From positions 1 through 17,955 of the forward strand of contig NZ_CAKRLH010000013.1 of the NCBI RefSeq assembly GCF_934359325.1: a stretch of DNA of 17,955 bases. Reading direction: 5' to 3'. The translations under genes were made by a program, and so were the position numbers. Each line of letters starts with the position of its first letter. The stretch's first letter is position 1. Source of the stretch: an uncultured Porphyromonas sp. (lineage in GTDB: Bacteria > Bacteroidota > Bacteroidia > Bacteroidales > Porphyromonadaceae). This document shows positions 8,437 to 15,968 of this stretch, piece after piece. The notes below the pieces were generated by a model. It made no database searches. It worked only from the letters and a program-made list of their open reading frames with translations, and had not been told where the DNA came from.

Positions 8437-11400
8437 TTAGTAGGTGAGCTTCACACCGAGTGAGAAAACACGCGATACAGGATAGGTCATGGCATCCCAT
8501 CCTCCGGTCTCGGGATCCATACCGCTGTACTTAGTCAGGGTCAGGAGGTTCTCACCACTCAGGTAGATCTGCAGTGCGCTCTTACGCTCGTCGAGGTGAG
8601 ACCAGCTGCGGATGAGGTCGCTCATGTCATAGGAGAGGGTGACGTTCTTGAGTCGGAGGTAGGAGGCATCCTCGAGGTACCAGTCAGACGGAGTCTTGAA
8701 GTTCCCATTGTTATCTGCCTTCGTAAGACGGGGAATGTCGGATCCTGAGTTCTGCTCAGACCAGGCATCGAGGATACGGCTGTCGCGATTGAAGCTCCCC
8801 TCCGCATCATTGAGGGTCATATACTTCGCTACATTGAGCGCCTGTGCTCCCTGTACCCCCTGCAGCATGAGGCTGAAGCCCAGCTTACGATAGTTCATGG
8901 CAAAGGTGGCGGCATAGGTCCAGTCAGGCATGGCATTGCCCAGATATTGTCTGTCGGCATCAGTGATCTCGCCATCGCCATTGGTATCGACAAACCTAAG
9001 GTCCCCGGGCACGGCATTCGGCTGGATCAGCTGACCATCCTTTGCGTGAGCCTTGACCTCAGCCTCGGACTTGAAGATCCCGTCCGTCCGTATCAGGTAG
9101 TAGGATCCGAGTGGCTGACCCTCTCCGGTCTGCATGGTGTAGGGGATGCCGCGGAAGTTTGAGCCGCTATTGAGCCACACTCCTGCCGTGCCATCCTCAT
9201 TCTTGACACCAATATCGGTGACCCTATTTCGCAGGTAGGATACATTGCCGGATATCGAGTAGGAGAAGTCCTTGGTCACACGGTCTGACCACGCTGCGGT
9301 CAGCTCAAATCCTCGGTTATTCACCTCTCCAAGGTTGAGCATCATCGGATCGAGACCGATGGTATTGGGCCAGTTCATCGTGGCCTCCTGGATCAGGTTG
9401 AAGGTCCTTTTGTCGAAGTAGTCGATCGAGAGGGAGAGTCTCTCGCGGAAGAGTGCCAGGTCCAGACCGACGTCGACCTGCTCAGAGGTTTCCCAGGTGA
9501 GTAGAGGATTGACCGCCTTGGAGTGGAAGACAATATTATTATACAGCTTATTCTCCTCCACGCCGTAGACTGCCTGCTCGTGCCAGTCCTTGGTCCCGAG
9601 GGTGGCAGACTTGTAGTTCATCGGGATGGATCCGAGGTTGCCGATACGTCCCCAAGAGGCACGTAGTTTCAGTAGATTGAAGTTCTCCGACGTAGGCATA
9701 AAGGACTCGTTGGAGATCTTCCAAGCAGCTGTTACAGCCGGGAAGTCTCCATAGTTGTGCTCCTTAGGGAGTCGGCCAGCATAGTCGCGACGCCAGGAGA
9801 CGGTAGCGAAGTAGCGGTCAGCGTAGGAGTAGCCCAGTCGTGACACAAGAGAGACATTGGCATCAGGCCCACTGAAGTAGTCGGTTGCTCTTGTCTCGCC
9901 GGCGAAGGTGAAGAACTGGAGGTTGGGGCTCTCATCGGCGAAGTTGTTACCTTCTCCTGAGAAGCCTATCTGCTGCCAGTGATCTGCGGTGGTGGAGAGG
10001 AGGGCACTCAGGGAGTGATCACCGAAGGTCTGATCATAGGTCAGAGTGTTCTCGGTCTTCCAGGCTTCAGTCCTGGATGAGGCCTCTCCTAAGCTATTAG
10101 ATGTATTGGGCTTACCCGGCTCGTCGGTGATGGGAGTAAAGCTCTTACCGTAGTAGTTGAAGATATTATATGTAAAGCGGCTGGTGAACTTTAGTCCCTC
10201 CACCAGGTTGCTCAGCGTCAGTGCCGTCGTGGTCCAGACATCGCTATTCTTGTCGAAGTAGTTGCTGGCCGTCAGCAGGCGAACCGGATTGACTGCATCG
10301 CCGTGAGCGTCGGCGAAGTTGCTGCCGTACTTAGCGATGTACTCCGGATCCTCTGTCGTCACACCGCCAAAGGTACCATCCAGAGGATTGTACACTGTGG
10401 CACTCGAGGGCATGTAGATCGCAGAGAGGACCGGACCGGTGTAACCGTCGTTGGTGCTCTTGGAGCGGCCGGTGCTATTCTTCCAGATCAGGTCCTCGCT
10501 GATGGAGACATATCTATTGATGTCGTATCGACCGTTGTAGCGGAGCGAGAAGTTACGACTGTAGGTATTGAGCAGGATACCCTTATTGTCCTCGTAGGCA
10601 AAGGAGAGTCGATTAGCGGACTTCTCAGTTCCTACGTTGAGTGCGACATTGTGGCGGTGGTAAAAGGCGGGGCGGAAGACCTCCTTCATCCAGTCGGTCC
10701 GGGTGGTCTTGATCCAGGGGTTCTTGTCCGGATTCCAGGAGTCAGGTATCGTCTGCCCGGCGTTGGCGTAGCTGAGCTGTCTCATCCTGAGTTGCTCCTC
10801 GGCATTGAGCGGGCGAGGCAGGTTGGCTGCCTGACGGATACCATAAGTGCCGTCGTATGTCAGGGTGGGCTTGCCCTCTTTCGCTTTCTTTGTCGTGACG
10901 AGGACGACACCACCGGCTCCGGACTGCGCTCCGTAGATAGCTGCGGAAGCGGCGTCCTTCAGCACCACGATGGACTCGATGTCACTGACTGAGGTGATGG
11001 GTGCGCCCGGGATACCGTCTACCACCCAGAGGACGTTGTCCCCATTCTGTGAGCCCTGTCCGCGGATGACGATATTGGGCAGCCCGGTAGGATCTCCGCC
11101 GACGGACTGTACCGTCACACCTGCCAGCTGTCCCTGGAGCATCCCCTCAGGACTGGAAACGGGGCGTGCTGAGAGTGCGTCTGTATTGTCGATCACACCG
11201 ACTGAGGCAGAGAGGTCCTGCTTCCTTGCGTTGACTCCATACCCGAGGACAACAAGCTCGTCAAGCGCCTGAGCGTCCTCCCGGAGTGTGATCTTGAGGT
11301 CCGAGACAGACTTCTCGACCTTGTACTCATAGGTCTTGTAGCCTATGAATGAGAAGTGTAGCGTCGCCCCTACGGGTGCGCTGATGGTGAAGTGACCCTC

Positions 11401-11598
11401 ACCATTGGTGTAGGTGCCGTTTGTCGTCCCGGCGACGATGACTGTCACCCCGGGAAATGCTTGCTGTAGGGCATCATCATAGACCGTCCCGCTCACCTTG
11501 ACATCCGACTGTGCCCTTGCGGGGAGTATGGTACCCAGCGAGATAGTCAGAGTCATAAGCAGTACTGCCCAGCCCTTTAGAGAGGTCTTCAGGTTCAT
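8437..11598 (-). CDS. SusC-like TonB-dependent outer-membrane transporter (RagA family)
   Basis: 1053 residues. The signal peptide covers about 1-30 (ending LPARAQ). Next is a carboxypeptidase-regulatory-like domain at about 33-107 (VSGTVYDD to KITLRED), a TonB-box-like LDELVVLGYG at 112-121, and a plug domain containing IRGQGS and DGIPGAPI. A long beta-barrel follows, closing with the C-terminal strand RVFSLGVKLTY. SusC proteins import oligosaccharides or peptides across the outer membrane using TonB-ExbBD energy, paired with SusD. It is the first gene of the minus-strand locus, with a Bacteroidetes-type -7 element about 100 bp upstream and an untranslated leader of roughly 90 nt. The N-terminal region shows no anti-sigma-interacting extension, so control is more likely by the XylR-like regulator or another factor than by a sigma/anti-sigma relay. 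Confidence 0.95.
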   Translation of the reverse strand: MNLKTSLKGWAVLLMTLTISLGTILPARAQSDVKVSGTVYDDALQQAFPGVTVIVAGTTNGTYTNGEGHFTISAPVGATLHFSFIGYKTYEYKVEKSVSDLKITLREDAQALDELVVLGYGVNARKQDLSASVGVIDNTDALSARPVSSPEGMLQGQLAGVTVQSVGGDPTGLPNIVIRGQGSQNGDNVLWVVDGIPGAPITSVSDIESIVVLKDAASAAIYGAQSGAGGVVLVTTKKAKEGKPTLTYDGTYGIRQAANLPRPLNAEEQLRMRQLSYANAGQTIPDSWNPDKNPWIKTTRTDWMKEVFRPAFYHRHNVALNVGTEKSANRLSFAYEDNKGILLNTYSRNFSLRYNGRYDINRYVSISEDLIWKNSTGRSKSTNDGYTGPVLSAIYMPSSATVYNPLDGTFGGVTTEDPEYIAKYGSNFADAHGDAVNPVRLLTASNYFDKNSDVWTTTALTLSNLVEGLKFTSRFTYNIFNYYGKSFTPITDEPGKPNTSNSLGEASSRTEAWKTENTLTYDQTFGDHSLSALLSTTADHWQQIGFSGEGNNFADESPNLQFFTFAGETRATDYFSGPDANVSLVSRLGYSYADRYFATVSWRRDYAGRLPKEHNYGDFPAVTAAWKISNESFMPTSENFNLLKLRASWGRIGNLGSIPMNYKSATLGTKDWHEQAVYGVEENKLYNNIVFHSKAVNPLLTWETSEQVDVGLDLALFRERLSLSIDYFDKRTFNLIQEATMNWPNTIGLDPMMLNLGEVNNRGFELTAAWSDRVTKDFSYSISGNVSYLRNRVTDIGVKNEDGTAGVWLNSGSNFRGIPYTMQTGEGQPLGSYYLIRTDGIFKSEAEVKAHAKDGQLIQPNAVPGDLRFVDTNGDGEITDADRQYLGNAMPDWTYAATFAMNYRKLGFSLMLQGVQGAQALNVAKYMTLNDAEGSFNRDSRILDAWSEQNSGSDIPRLTKADNNGNFKTPSDWYLEDASYLRLKNVTLSYDMSDLIRSWSHLDERKSALQIYLSGENLLTLTKYSGMDPETGGWDAMTYPVSRVFSLGVKLTY

Positions 11599-11648
11599 GT
11601 TACCGACTTAAGTTGTTTGTAGATGTAGTTATGGAGTTTAAATTAAAA

Positions 11649-11666
11649 GTTCGTCCTCCGACGAGC
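11649..11666 (-). other. Small hairpin in the susC leader
   Basis: Read on the minus strand, GCTCGTC-GGAG-GACGAAC folds into a short stem (5 contiguous pairs plus one pair beyond a mismatch) with a GGAG loop, followed by ACTTTTAATTT. It sits inside the predicted susC untranslated leader, about 50 nt before the ATG. The shape resembles a weak attenuator or an mRNA-stabilising stem. It is short and could be chance. Confidence 0.3.
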
Positions 11667-11696
11667 AAATGAGATATAGCTCTCTTCACTCTGCGC

Positions 11697-11704
11697 CAAA
11701 GGTA
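11697..11704 (-). promoter_or_regulatory. Predicted -7 element of the susC promoter (TACCTTTG)
   Basis: On the minus strand TACCTTTG fits the Bacteroidetes primary-sigma -7 consensus TAnnTTTG. A second match, TATGTTTG, lies at 11726-11719. Its TTTG is only 14 bp upstream of the first element, short of the usual 19-21 bp for a -33 box, so it may be an alternative promoter. Either would give a leader of roughly 90-115 nt before the susC ATG at 11598. Confidence 0.55.
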
Positions 11705-11997
11705 GTGGTTCGTTGTGGCAAACATACTGCATTTTGACGACATTAGTGTTACACTCTTTCTTTTACGCACTGACGATTATCGGTAAGGGCGTAGATGTGA
11801 TTTTCGTAAGCTGTTGAGTATTAGTGTGTAGTATTGGTTTCTTGGGTCGAATATATGACGGGATTTGTTTGCGGAATAATGTCTTCTTTTTGCGAAAGGT
11901 GCTATTATGAGGAGTTTCGGGGCGGGGGGACTCCGCTCACGGTCTCGACGAATGGTGTGAGAGTTGCCGTAGTGGAGCGGCTTGGGAGAGGGTGGTT

Positions 11998-12055
11998 TCT
12001 ATTACCGGTATTAGTTGCGTCTATTACCGGTATTAGAGCTCACTAATACCGGTAA
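11998..12055. repeat. Three TACCGGTA-centred sites at exact 22-bp spacing (candidate operator array)
   Basis: Copy 1 (11998-12014) and copy 2 (12020-12036) are identical 17-mers reading TCTATTACCGGTATTAG. Copy 3 (12043-12055) is the inverted 13-mer CTAATACCGGTAA. The CCGG centres fall at 12006.5, 12028.5 and 12050.5, so all are 22 bp apart, about two turns of B-DNA. A dimeric regulator bound to each 8-bp palindrome would sit on one face of the helix. Copies 2 and 3 also form a 13-bp inverted repeat with a 6-base spacer. A 9-bp inverted repeat TGGGAGAGG (11983-11991 and 12071-12079) brackets the array. The array ends about 100 bp before the -7 element of the plus-strand gene and lies about 300 bp from that of susC. 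Confidence 0.75.
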
Positions 12056-12155
12056 AGGAAAAGGACGAGACCTCTCCCAGAATTTCCGAGACGACACGGA
12101 GGCGACTTTTTGGGGTGAGGGCTGATGGGGATGTTAGAAAAAGCAGAACAATTTG

Positions 12156-12163
12156 TACCTTTG
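12156..12163 (+). promoter_or_regulatory. Predicted -7 element of the PatB-like gene (TACCTTTG)
   Basis: TACCTTTG matches TAnnTTTG exactly and lies 42 bp before the ATG at 12206, giving a leader of about 35 nt. No clean TTTG -33 box is seen at the usual distance (GTTAG near 12133 is the closest). The three-site array lies just upstream, where an activator or repressor could act. Confidence 0.6.
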
Positions 12164-12205
12164 GAACGAACTCAAACGATTTACACAACACTTTAATCTT
12201 GCGTT

Positions 12206-13390
12206 ATGGCAAAGTACGACTTTGACAAGGTCATCGACCGACATGGGACCAGCTGTATGAAGTATGACGGCTATGGTCACTTCGAGAGCGAGTACGAGGA
12301 TATCCTTCCTCTCTGGATCGCTGATATGGACTTCGCTACGCCCTCCTTTGTGGGCGATGCAGTCCGCGAGCGTCTAGAGCACCCTGTGCTGGGGTATACC
12401 TTCCCGCCGGACCGCTACTTCGAGGCTATCCAGAGCTGGTTTGAGAAGCGATATGGCTTCCGCCCCGCCAAGGAGGAGATCTCATACACACCCGGTGTGG
12501 TCTCCGGGTACTACAAGCTGATCCAGTGCTTCTCGCACGAGGGTGACGGGATCACGATCCTTCCCCCGGTCTACTATCCCTTTGCCAACGTCATCCGTGG
12601 GAGCAACCGCAAGCTGGTGGAGGCGCCTCTGCTGGTACGTGACGAGCGCTTCTATATCGACTGGGATCGGCTGGATGAGGCTCTCTCTCAGTCCAAGATG
12701 CTGCTCTTCTGTCACCCGCACAATCCCGGTGGGCGTGTGTGGAGCGATGAGGAGCTAAAGCGTGTGGCTCACATGGCGCATGAGCATAGTGTGCTCATCA
12801 TGAGTGATGAGATCCATGCTGACCTGAGCTACAGAGGCGTGCAGCATCACCCCTTCCCCTCCATCTCCGATGAGGCTCGCGAGATCACGATGTCGCTGAT
12901 GGCTCCGTCCAAGGTCTTCAATATGCCCGGAGTGATCGGCTCACACTACTATATTCCCAATAAGGAGCTGCGGGAGAAGGCCTTTGCTTACATGCTTCAG
13001 TGTGGTCTCGAGGCAGCCTCCTGCTGGACCTATGATGCCATCGCATCTGCCTACGAGCAGGGTGACGAGTGGTCGCGTGCCTGCATGGACTACATTGCCG
13101 AGAATGTAGACTTTGTACAGGACTACCTCAAGCGGGAGATGCCGGGCGTAAAGATGATCCGCCCTGAGGCTTCGTTCCTGATCTTCCTCGACTTCACCGA
13201 TGCAGGATTTAAGGATCCGGACGAGCTGGTCGACTTCCTGATCCGGAAGTGTGGGGTCTTTATGAATGACGGACGGATGTTTGGCACCGGTGGGGACTAC
13301 TTCATGCGTCTCAATGTCGGCGAGCCTCGCTCGATTATTGAGGAGGCTATGAAGCGTATGGCGAAGGGACTTCGTGAGCGGAAGGGCTGA
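12206..13390 (+). CDS. PatB/MalY-type PLP-dependent C-S lyase (cystathionine beta-lyase family)
   Basis: 394 residues, a normal length for this fold-type I aminotransferase-like family. MalY/PatB landmarks are present: LPLWIADMDF at 35-43, YTPGVVSG at 94-101, LPPVYYPF at 119-126, CHPHNPGGRVW at 169-179, the cofactor-contacting SDEIHADL at 200-207, and the PLP lysine in APSKVFNMPG (Lys236). These cytoplasmic enzymes split cystathionine or cysteine conjugates to a thiol (or H2S), pyruvate and ammonia; in oral bacteria related proteins produce hydrogen sulfide. An aminotransferase role cannot be excluded. It is transcribed away from susC from its own promoter and has no evident functional link to the glycan locus. 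A stem-loop follows the stop. Confidence 0.88.
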   Translation: MAKYDFDKVIDRHGTSCMKYDGYGHFESEYEDILPLWIADMDFATPSFVGDAVRERLEHPVLGYTFPPDRYFEAIQSWFEKRYGFRPAKEEISYTPGVVSGYYKLIQCFSHEGDGITILPPVYYPFANVIRGSNRKLVEAPLLVRDERFYIDWDRLDEALSQSKMLLFCHPHNPGGRVWSDEELKRVAHMAHEHSVLIMSDEIHADLSYRGVQHHPFPSISDEAREITMSLMAPSKVFNMPGVIGSHYYIPNKELREKAFAYMLQCGLEAASCWTYDAIASAYEQGDEWSRACMDYIAENVDFVQDYLKREMPGVKMIRPEASFLIFLDFTDAGFKDPDELVDFLIRKCGVFMNDGRMFGTGGDYFMRLNVGEPRSIIEEAMKRMAKGLRERKG

Positions 13391-13421
13391 CTAAGTACCT
13401 CACTATCCACTGACTAAGACT

Positions 13422-13457
13422 GAGGATCGATCGGCATTGCGATGTCGGTCGATCCTC
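13422..13457 (+). terminator. Stem-loop after the PatB-like gene, probable terminator
   Basis: GAGGATCGA (13422-13430) pairs with TCGATCCTC (13449-13457). The inner TCGGC/GTCGG pairs with two G-U wobbles, giving a 14-bp stem around an 8-base loop, 31 bp after the stop codon. It is followed by CTCTCTGTCT rather than a T run, so termination efficiency is uncertain. The stem could also protect the 3' end. Confidence 0.5.
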
Positions 13458-13515
13458 TCTCTGTCTGCTGTACACCAGTATAATATAGATGGGGGTAGGG
13501 GACTTCCATTTTCAG

Positions 13516-13523
13516 TATCTTTG
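13516..13523 (+). promoter_or_regulatory. Predicted -7 element of the SLC13-type transporter gene (TATCTTTG)
   Basis: TATCTTTG fits the Bacteroidetes -7 consensus and lies 44 bp before the ATG at 13568. No strong TTTG -33 box is visible. Confidence 0.6.
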
Positions 13524-13567
13524 TGGAAAACCAAGAATAATCACCACCGTACAGAAATTGATTTGCG

Positions 13568-15397
13568 ATGGTCCAAGTACTTATCATTCTCATAGTCACG
13601 GCGGGTCTGCTGGTGTGGGGGCGGATCCGGTCGGATGTGGTGGCGCTCTGCTCCATGGTGGCACTGGTACTGACAGGAGTCATCACTCCCGAGGAGGGGC
13701 TGGCGGGATTCTCCAACTCGGTCGTCATCATGATCGCCGGGCTCTTCATCGTCGGTGGTGCCATCACGCAGACCGGTCTCGCCAGACTGATTAGCAACAA
13801 GGTGCTCTCGCTGGCAGGGGAGAGCGAGCTGAGGCTCTTCTACCTCGTCATCCTCGTGACGATCATAGTGGGACTCTTCGTCAGCAACACAGGCACCGTC
13901 GCCATACTGATGCCGATCGTGGTGACGATAGCGGCGCAGTCGGGCGTGGATGCACGACGGTTGCTGATGCCGATGGCCTTTGCCTGCAGTATCTCAGGGA
14001 TGATGACGCTGATCGGTACGCCGCCTACGCTTATCGTACACAACTCACTCATAGAGTCGGGTCACGAGGGACTGCAATTCTTTACCACCCTTCCGGTCGG
14101 TCTGGTGATCCTCCTGATCTGCGGGGCACTGCTCTGGCCGCTCTCCAAACTGCTCGCTAGCGGTAAGGAGGCAGCCGTGGACACGAAGCGGATGCGTAAG
14201 AGTCCGGAGCAGCTCAGTAGTCAGTACAACCTGCTCGAGGATCTCTACCGTCTGCGGATCGAGGAGGGGAGCTTCCTGAGGAAGAAGACGCTGGCGGAGC
14301 TCGACCTGACGGGGCGCTTCCACTGTAGCGTGATCGGCGTTAAAGGTGTCCATCTCGGAGCTCGAGCCACTGTGCCAACCGCAGAGACGATGCTGCACCG
14401 CGGCTTTGTGCTCCACGTGAGCGGTGCCTATGAGGATGTGCAGCGGCTGGCGGAGGAGGCTTGTCTCACCTTCCTTGATGACGAACAGGAGGGACAGAGG
14501 ACCTTCTCGGGACGACTCTCCTTCAGCGAGTACGGTCTTGCCGAGGTCGTCGTGAAGCACGGCTCCCGCTTGGTCGGCAGGCGGATCAGCGATACCGACT
14601 TGCGTCAGACTTATGGGATCAGTGTCGTCGGTCTCCAGCGCAATCGCTCCTACATTACCCACAGGCTCTCCCGTGCCACGCTCCAGGAGGGGGATATGCT
14701 CCTCTTGCAGGGCACCTGGGAGGATATAGAGCGTCTGGGAGCTCAGGAGACCGACTTGATCCTCCTAGGAGAGCCGGCGACGGAAGCCTCTAAGGCCATC
14801 ATCAGCGAACGGGGTCCGGTGGCGGCTGTGATCATCTTCCTGATGATACTGGCGATGATATTTAATTGGCTCCCTCCCGTGATGGCAGTCCTGGTGGCTG
14901 ATATACTGCTGATCCTGACTCGTTGCTTCCGCAGCGTCAAGGATGCCATCGGGACGATTAGCTGGGAGAGCGTCATCCTCTTTGCCGCCATGATACCTCT
15001 GGCGACGGCGATGGACAATACCGGTCTCTCTTCCATGATCTCAGGAGGTATCGTGAGTGGGCTCGGGACTTATGGCTCCTATGCGGTGCTGGCGGGGATC
15101 ATGCTCGGTACGCAGCTGCTGACGACATTTATCAGTAATACAGCGACAGCAGTACTCTTTGCGCCTATCGCTCTACAAGCAGCCTCGGCCCTTGGGGTGA
15201 GTCCGGTCCCCTTCATGATCGGCGTATCTGTAGCGGCGAGCATGTGCTTTATGAGTCCCTTTGCCACCCCGCCCAATGCGATGGTGATGAGCGTCGGGAA
15301 GTACAGCTTTATGGACTACGTGCGGGTTGGTCTGCCCCTCCAGGTGATCGTCATCGTAGCTATGGTCTGGCTCCTGCCGCTCTTCTACCCCCTATAA
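13568..15397 (+). CDS. SLC13/DASS-type sodium-anion symporter with two central TrkA-C (RCK_C) domains
   Basis: 609 residues. The N-terminal half (about 1-195) and C-terminal half (about 412-609) are both rich in membrane helices. They carry the paired SNT substrate/sodium motifs of this family, SNTGTVAILMPI at 106-117 and SNTATAVLFAPI at 523-534. Each is followed by a GTPPT or FATPPNAMV hairpin motif (150-154 and 565-573). The cytoplasmic insert at about 225-400 looks like two TrkA-C domains, each ending in a GDMLLLQG-like or GFVLHVSG-like strand. Such inserts bind small ligands and gate transport. Relatives move sulfate, dicarboxylates or other small anions across the inner membrane; the substrate is not clear here. 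It lies downstream of a sulfur-amino-acid lyase but has its own promoter, so a shared role in sulfur metabolism is only suggestive. Confidence 0.9.
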   Translation: MVQVLIILIVTAGLLVWGRIRSDVVALCSMVALVLTGVITPEEGLAGFSNSVVIMIAGLFIVGGAITQTGLARLISNKVLSLAGESELRLFYLVILVTIIVGLFVSNTGTVAILMPIVVTIAAQSGVDARRLLMPMAFACSISGMMTLIGTPPTLIVHNSLIESGHEGLQFFTTLPVGLVILLICGALLWPLSKLLASGKEAAVDTKRMRKSPEQLSSQYNLLEDLYRLRIEEGSFLRKKTLAELDLTGRFHCSVIGVKGVHLGARATVPTAETMLHRGFVLHVSGAYEDVQRLAEEACLTFLDDEQEGQRTFSGRLSFSEYGLAEVVVKHGSRLVGRRISDTDLRQTYGISVVGLQRNRSYITHRLSRATLQEGDMLLLQGTWEDIERLGAQETDLILLGEPATEASKAIISERGPVAAVIIFLMILAMIFNWLPPVMAVLVADILLILTRCFRSVKDAIGTISWESVILFAAMIPLATAMDNTGLSSMISGGIVSGLGTYGSYAVLAGIMLGTQLLTTFISNTATAVLFAPIALQAASALGVSPVPFMIGVSVAASMCFMSPFATPPNAMVMSVGKYSFMDYVRVGLPLQVIVIVAMVWLLPLFYPL

Positions 15398-15444
15398 ATG
15401 CTATAAGGAAAAATAGAAGGAGCTTAAAATCGGGGGATTTTTCG

Positions 15445-15452
15445 TATCTTTA
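15445..15452 (+). promoter_or_regulatory. Predicted -7 element of the cdd-dnaX unit (TATCTTTA)
   Basis: TATCTTTA differs by one base from TAnnTTTG and lies 30 bp before the cdd ATG. It sits in the 85-bp gap after the transporter, which contains no visible terminator, so some readthrough from upstream is possible. Confidence 0.45.
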
Positions 15453-15482
15453 TCGCTACGAGTACTAAGCTAAAGTGAATTT

Positions 15483-15962
15483 ATGTCAGAGCGTAGAGAT
15501 ATAGAGGTACCTGTCAGGGAGTTACCTATCGACCGGCTCTCACCGGGGGATCAGGAGCTGGTGGCTAAGGCTAAGGAGATTGTCTCCGATGCTTACGCGC
15601 CTTACTCACACTTCCACGTCGCTGCCGCCCTCCGTCTGGAGAGCGGACGGATCGTCTTGGGGACCAATCAGGAGAACGCCTCCTACCCCCTCGGACTATG
15701 TGCCGAGCGGACCGCCCTCTTCCAGTCGGGCGCCCTCTATCCCGACGATCCCGTCACTTCGCTAGTGATCGTGGGAGCAAAGGAGGATGGTACGATCATC
15801 AAGACCTGCGCTCCCTGCGGAGGCTGTCGGCAGGTAATGCTGGAGATGGCGGATCGTCATCATCACCCCTTCCCCGTGATCCTTGCAGGTCCTGAGTCGG
15901 CACTTGTGGTCGAAGACTGCCGCGACCTGTTGCCGATCAACTTTGATGCTTCCTCTCTGTAA
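15483..15962 (+). CDS. cdd: Cytidine deaminase
   Basis: 159 residues, close to the usual size of the homotetrameric form. The enzyme converts cytidine and deoxycytidine to uridine and deoxyuridine in pyrimidine salvage, in the cytoplasm. Visible features are YAPYSHFHVAAAL at 38-50, substrate-binding NASYPLGLCAERTAL at 65-79 with zinc ligand Cys73 and catalytic Glu75, and APCGGCRQ at 110-117 with zinc ligands Cys112 and Cys115. A three-cysteine zinc site is typical of the short tetrameric class. The dnaX start follows 6 bp after its stop, so the two genes are probably co-transcribed. Confidence 0.96.
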   Translation: MSERRDIEVPVRELPIDRLSPGDQELVAKAKEIVSDAYAPYSHFHVAAALRLESGRIVLGTNQENASYPLGLCAERTALFQSGALYPDDPVTSLVIVGAKEDGTIIKTCAPCGGCRQVMLEMADRHHHPFPVILAGPESALVVEDCRDLLPINFDASSL

Positions 15963-15968
15963 CCGACG

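Larger units (their letters stand above)
11599..12205. other. Divergent intergenic region between susC and the PatB-like gene
   Basis: There are 607 bases with no convincing gene. The susC side (11599-11730) holds the leader and promoter elements. The middle (about 11730-11900) is AT-richer with no structure I can name. At 11911-11934 a short inverted repeat GGAGT/ACTCC encloses runs of four and six G. At 11983-12079 lies the array of TACCGGTA sites described separately, and the promoter of the plus-strand gene lies at about 12156. An open frame at 11834-12046 has no recognisable protein features. Confidence 0.7.

Noticed and set aside
10303..10992. A 229-codon open frame on the plus strand within susC
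   Set aside because: It lies fully inside the unmistakable susC coding region on the other strand and has no family motifs. It is a by-product of codon bias.
11911..11934. Possible G-quadruplex at the G4 and G6 runs
   Set aside because: Only two G tracts are close together, and four are needed for a convincing intramolecular quadruplex. The ends form an ordinary 5-bp inverted repeat instead.
11834..12046. A 70-codon open frame in the divergent intergenic region
   Set aside because: It runs through the G-rich hairpin and into the TACCGGTA array, and it has no signal peptide, domain or nearby ribosome-binding context. The DNA is better explained as regulatory.
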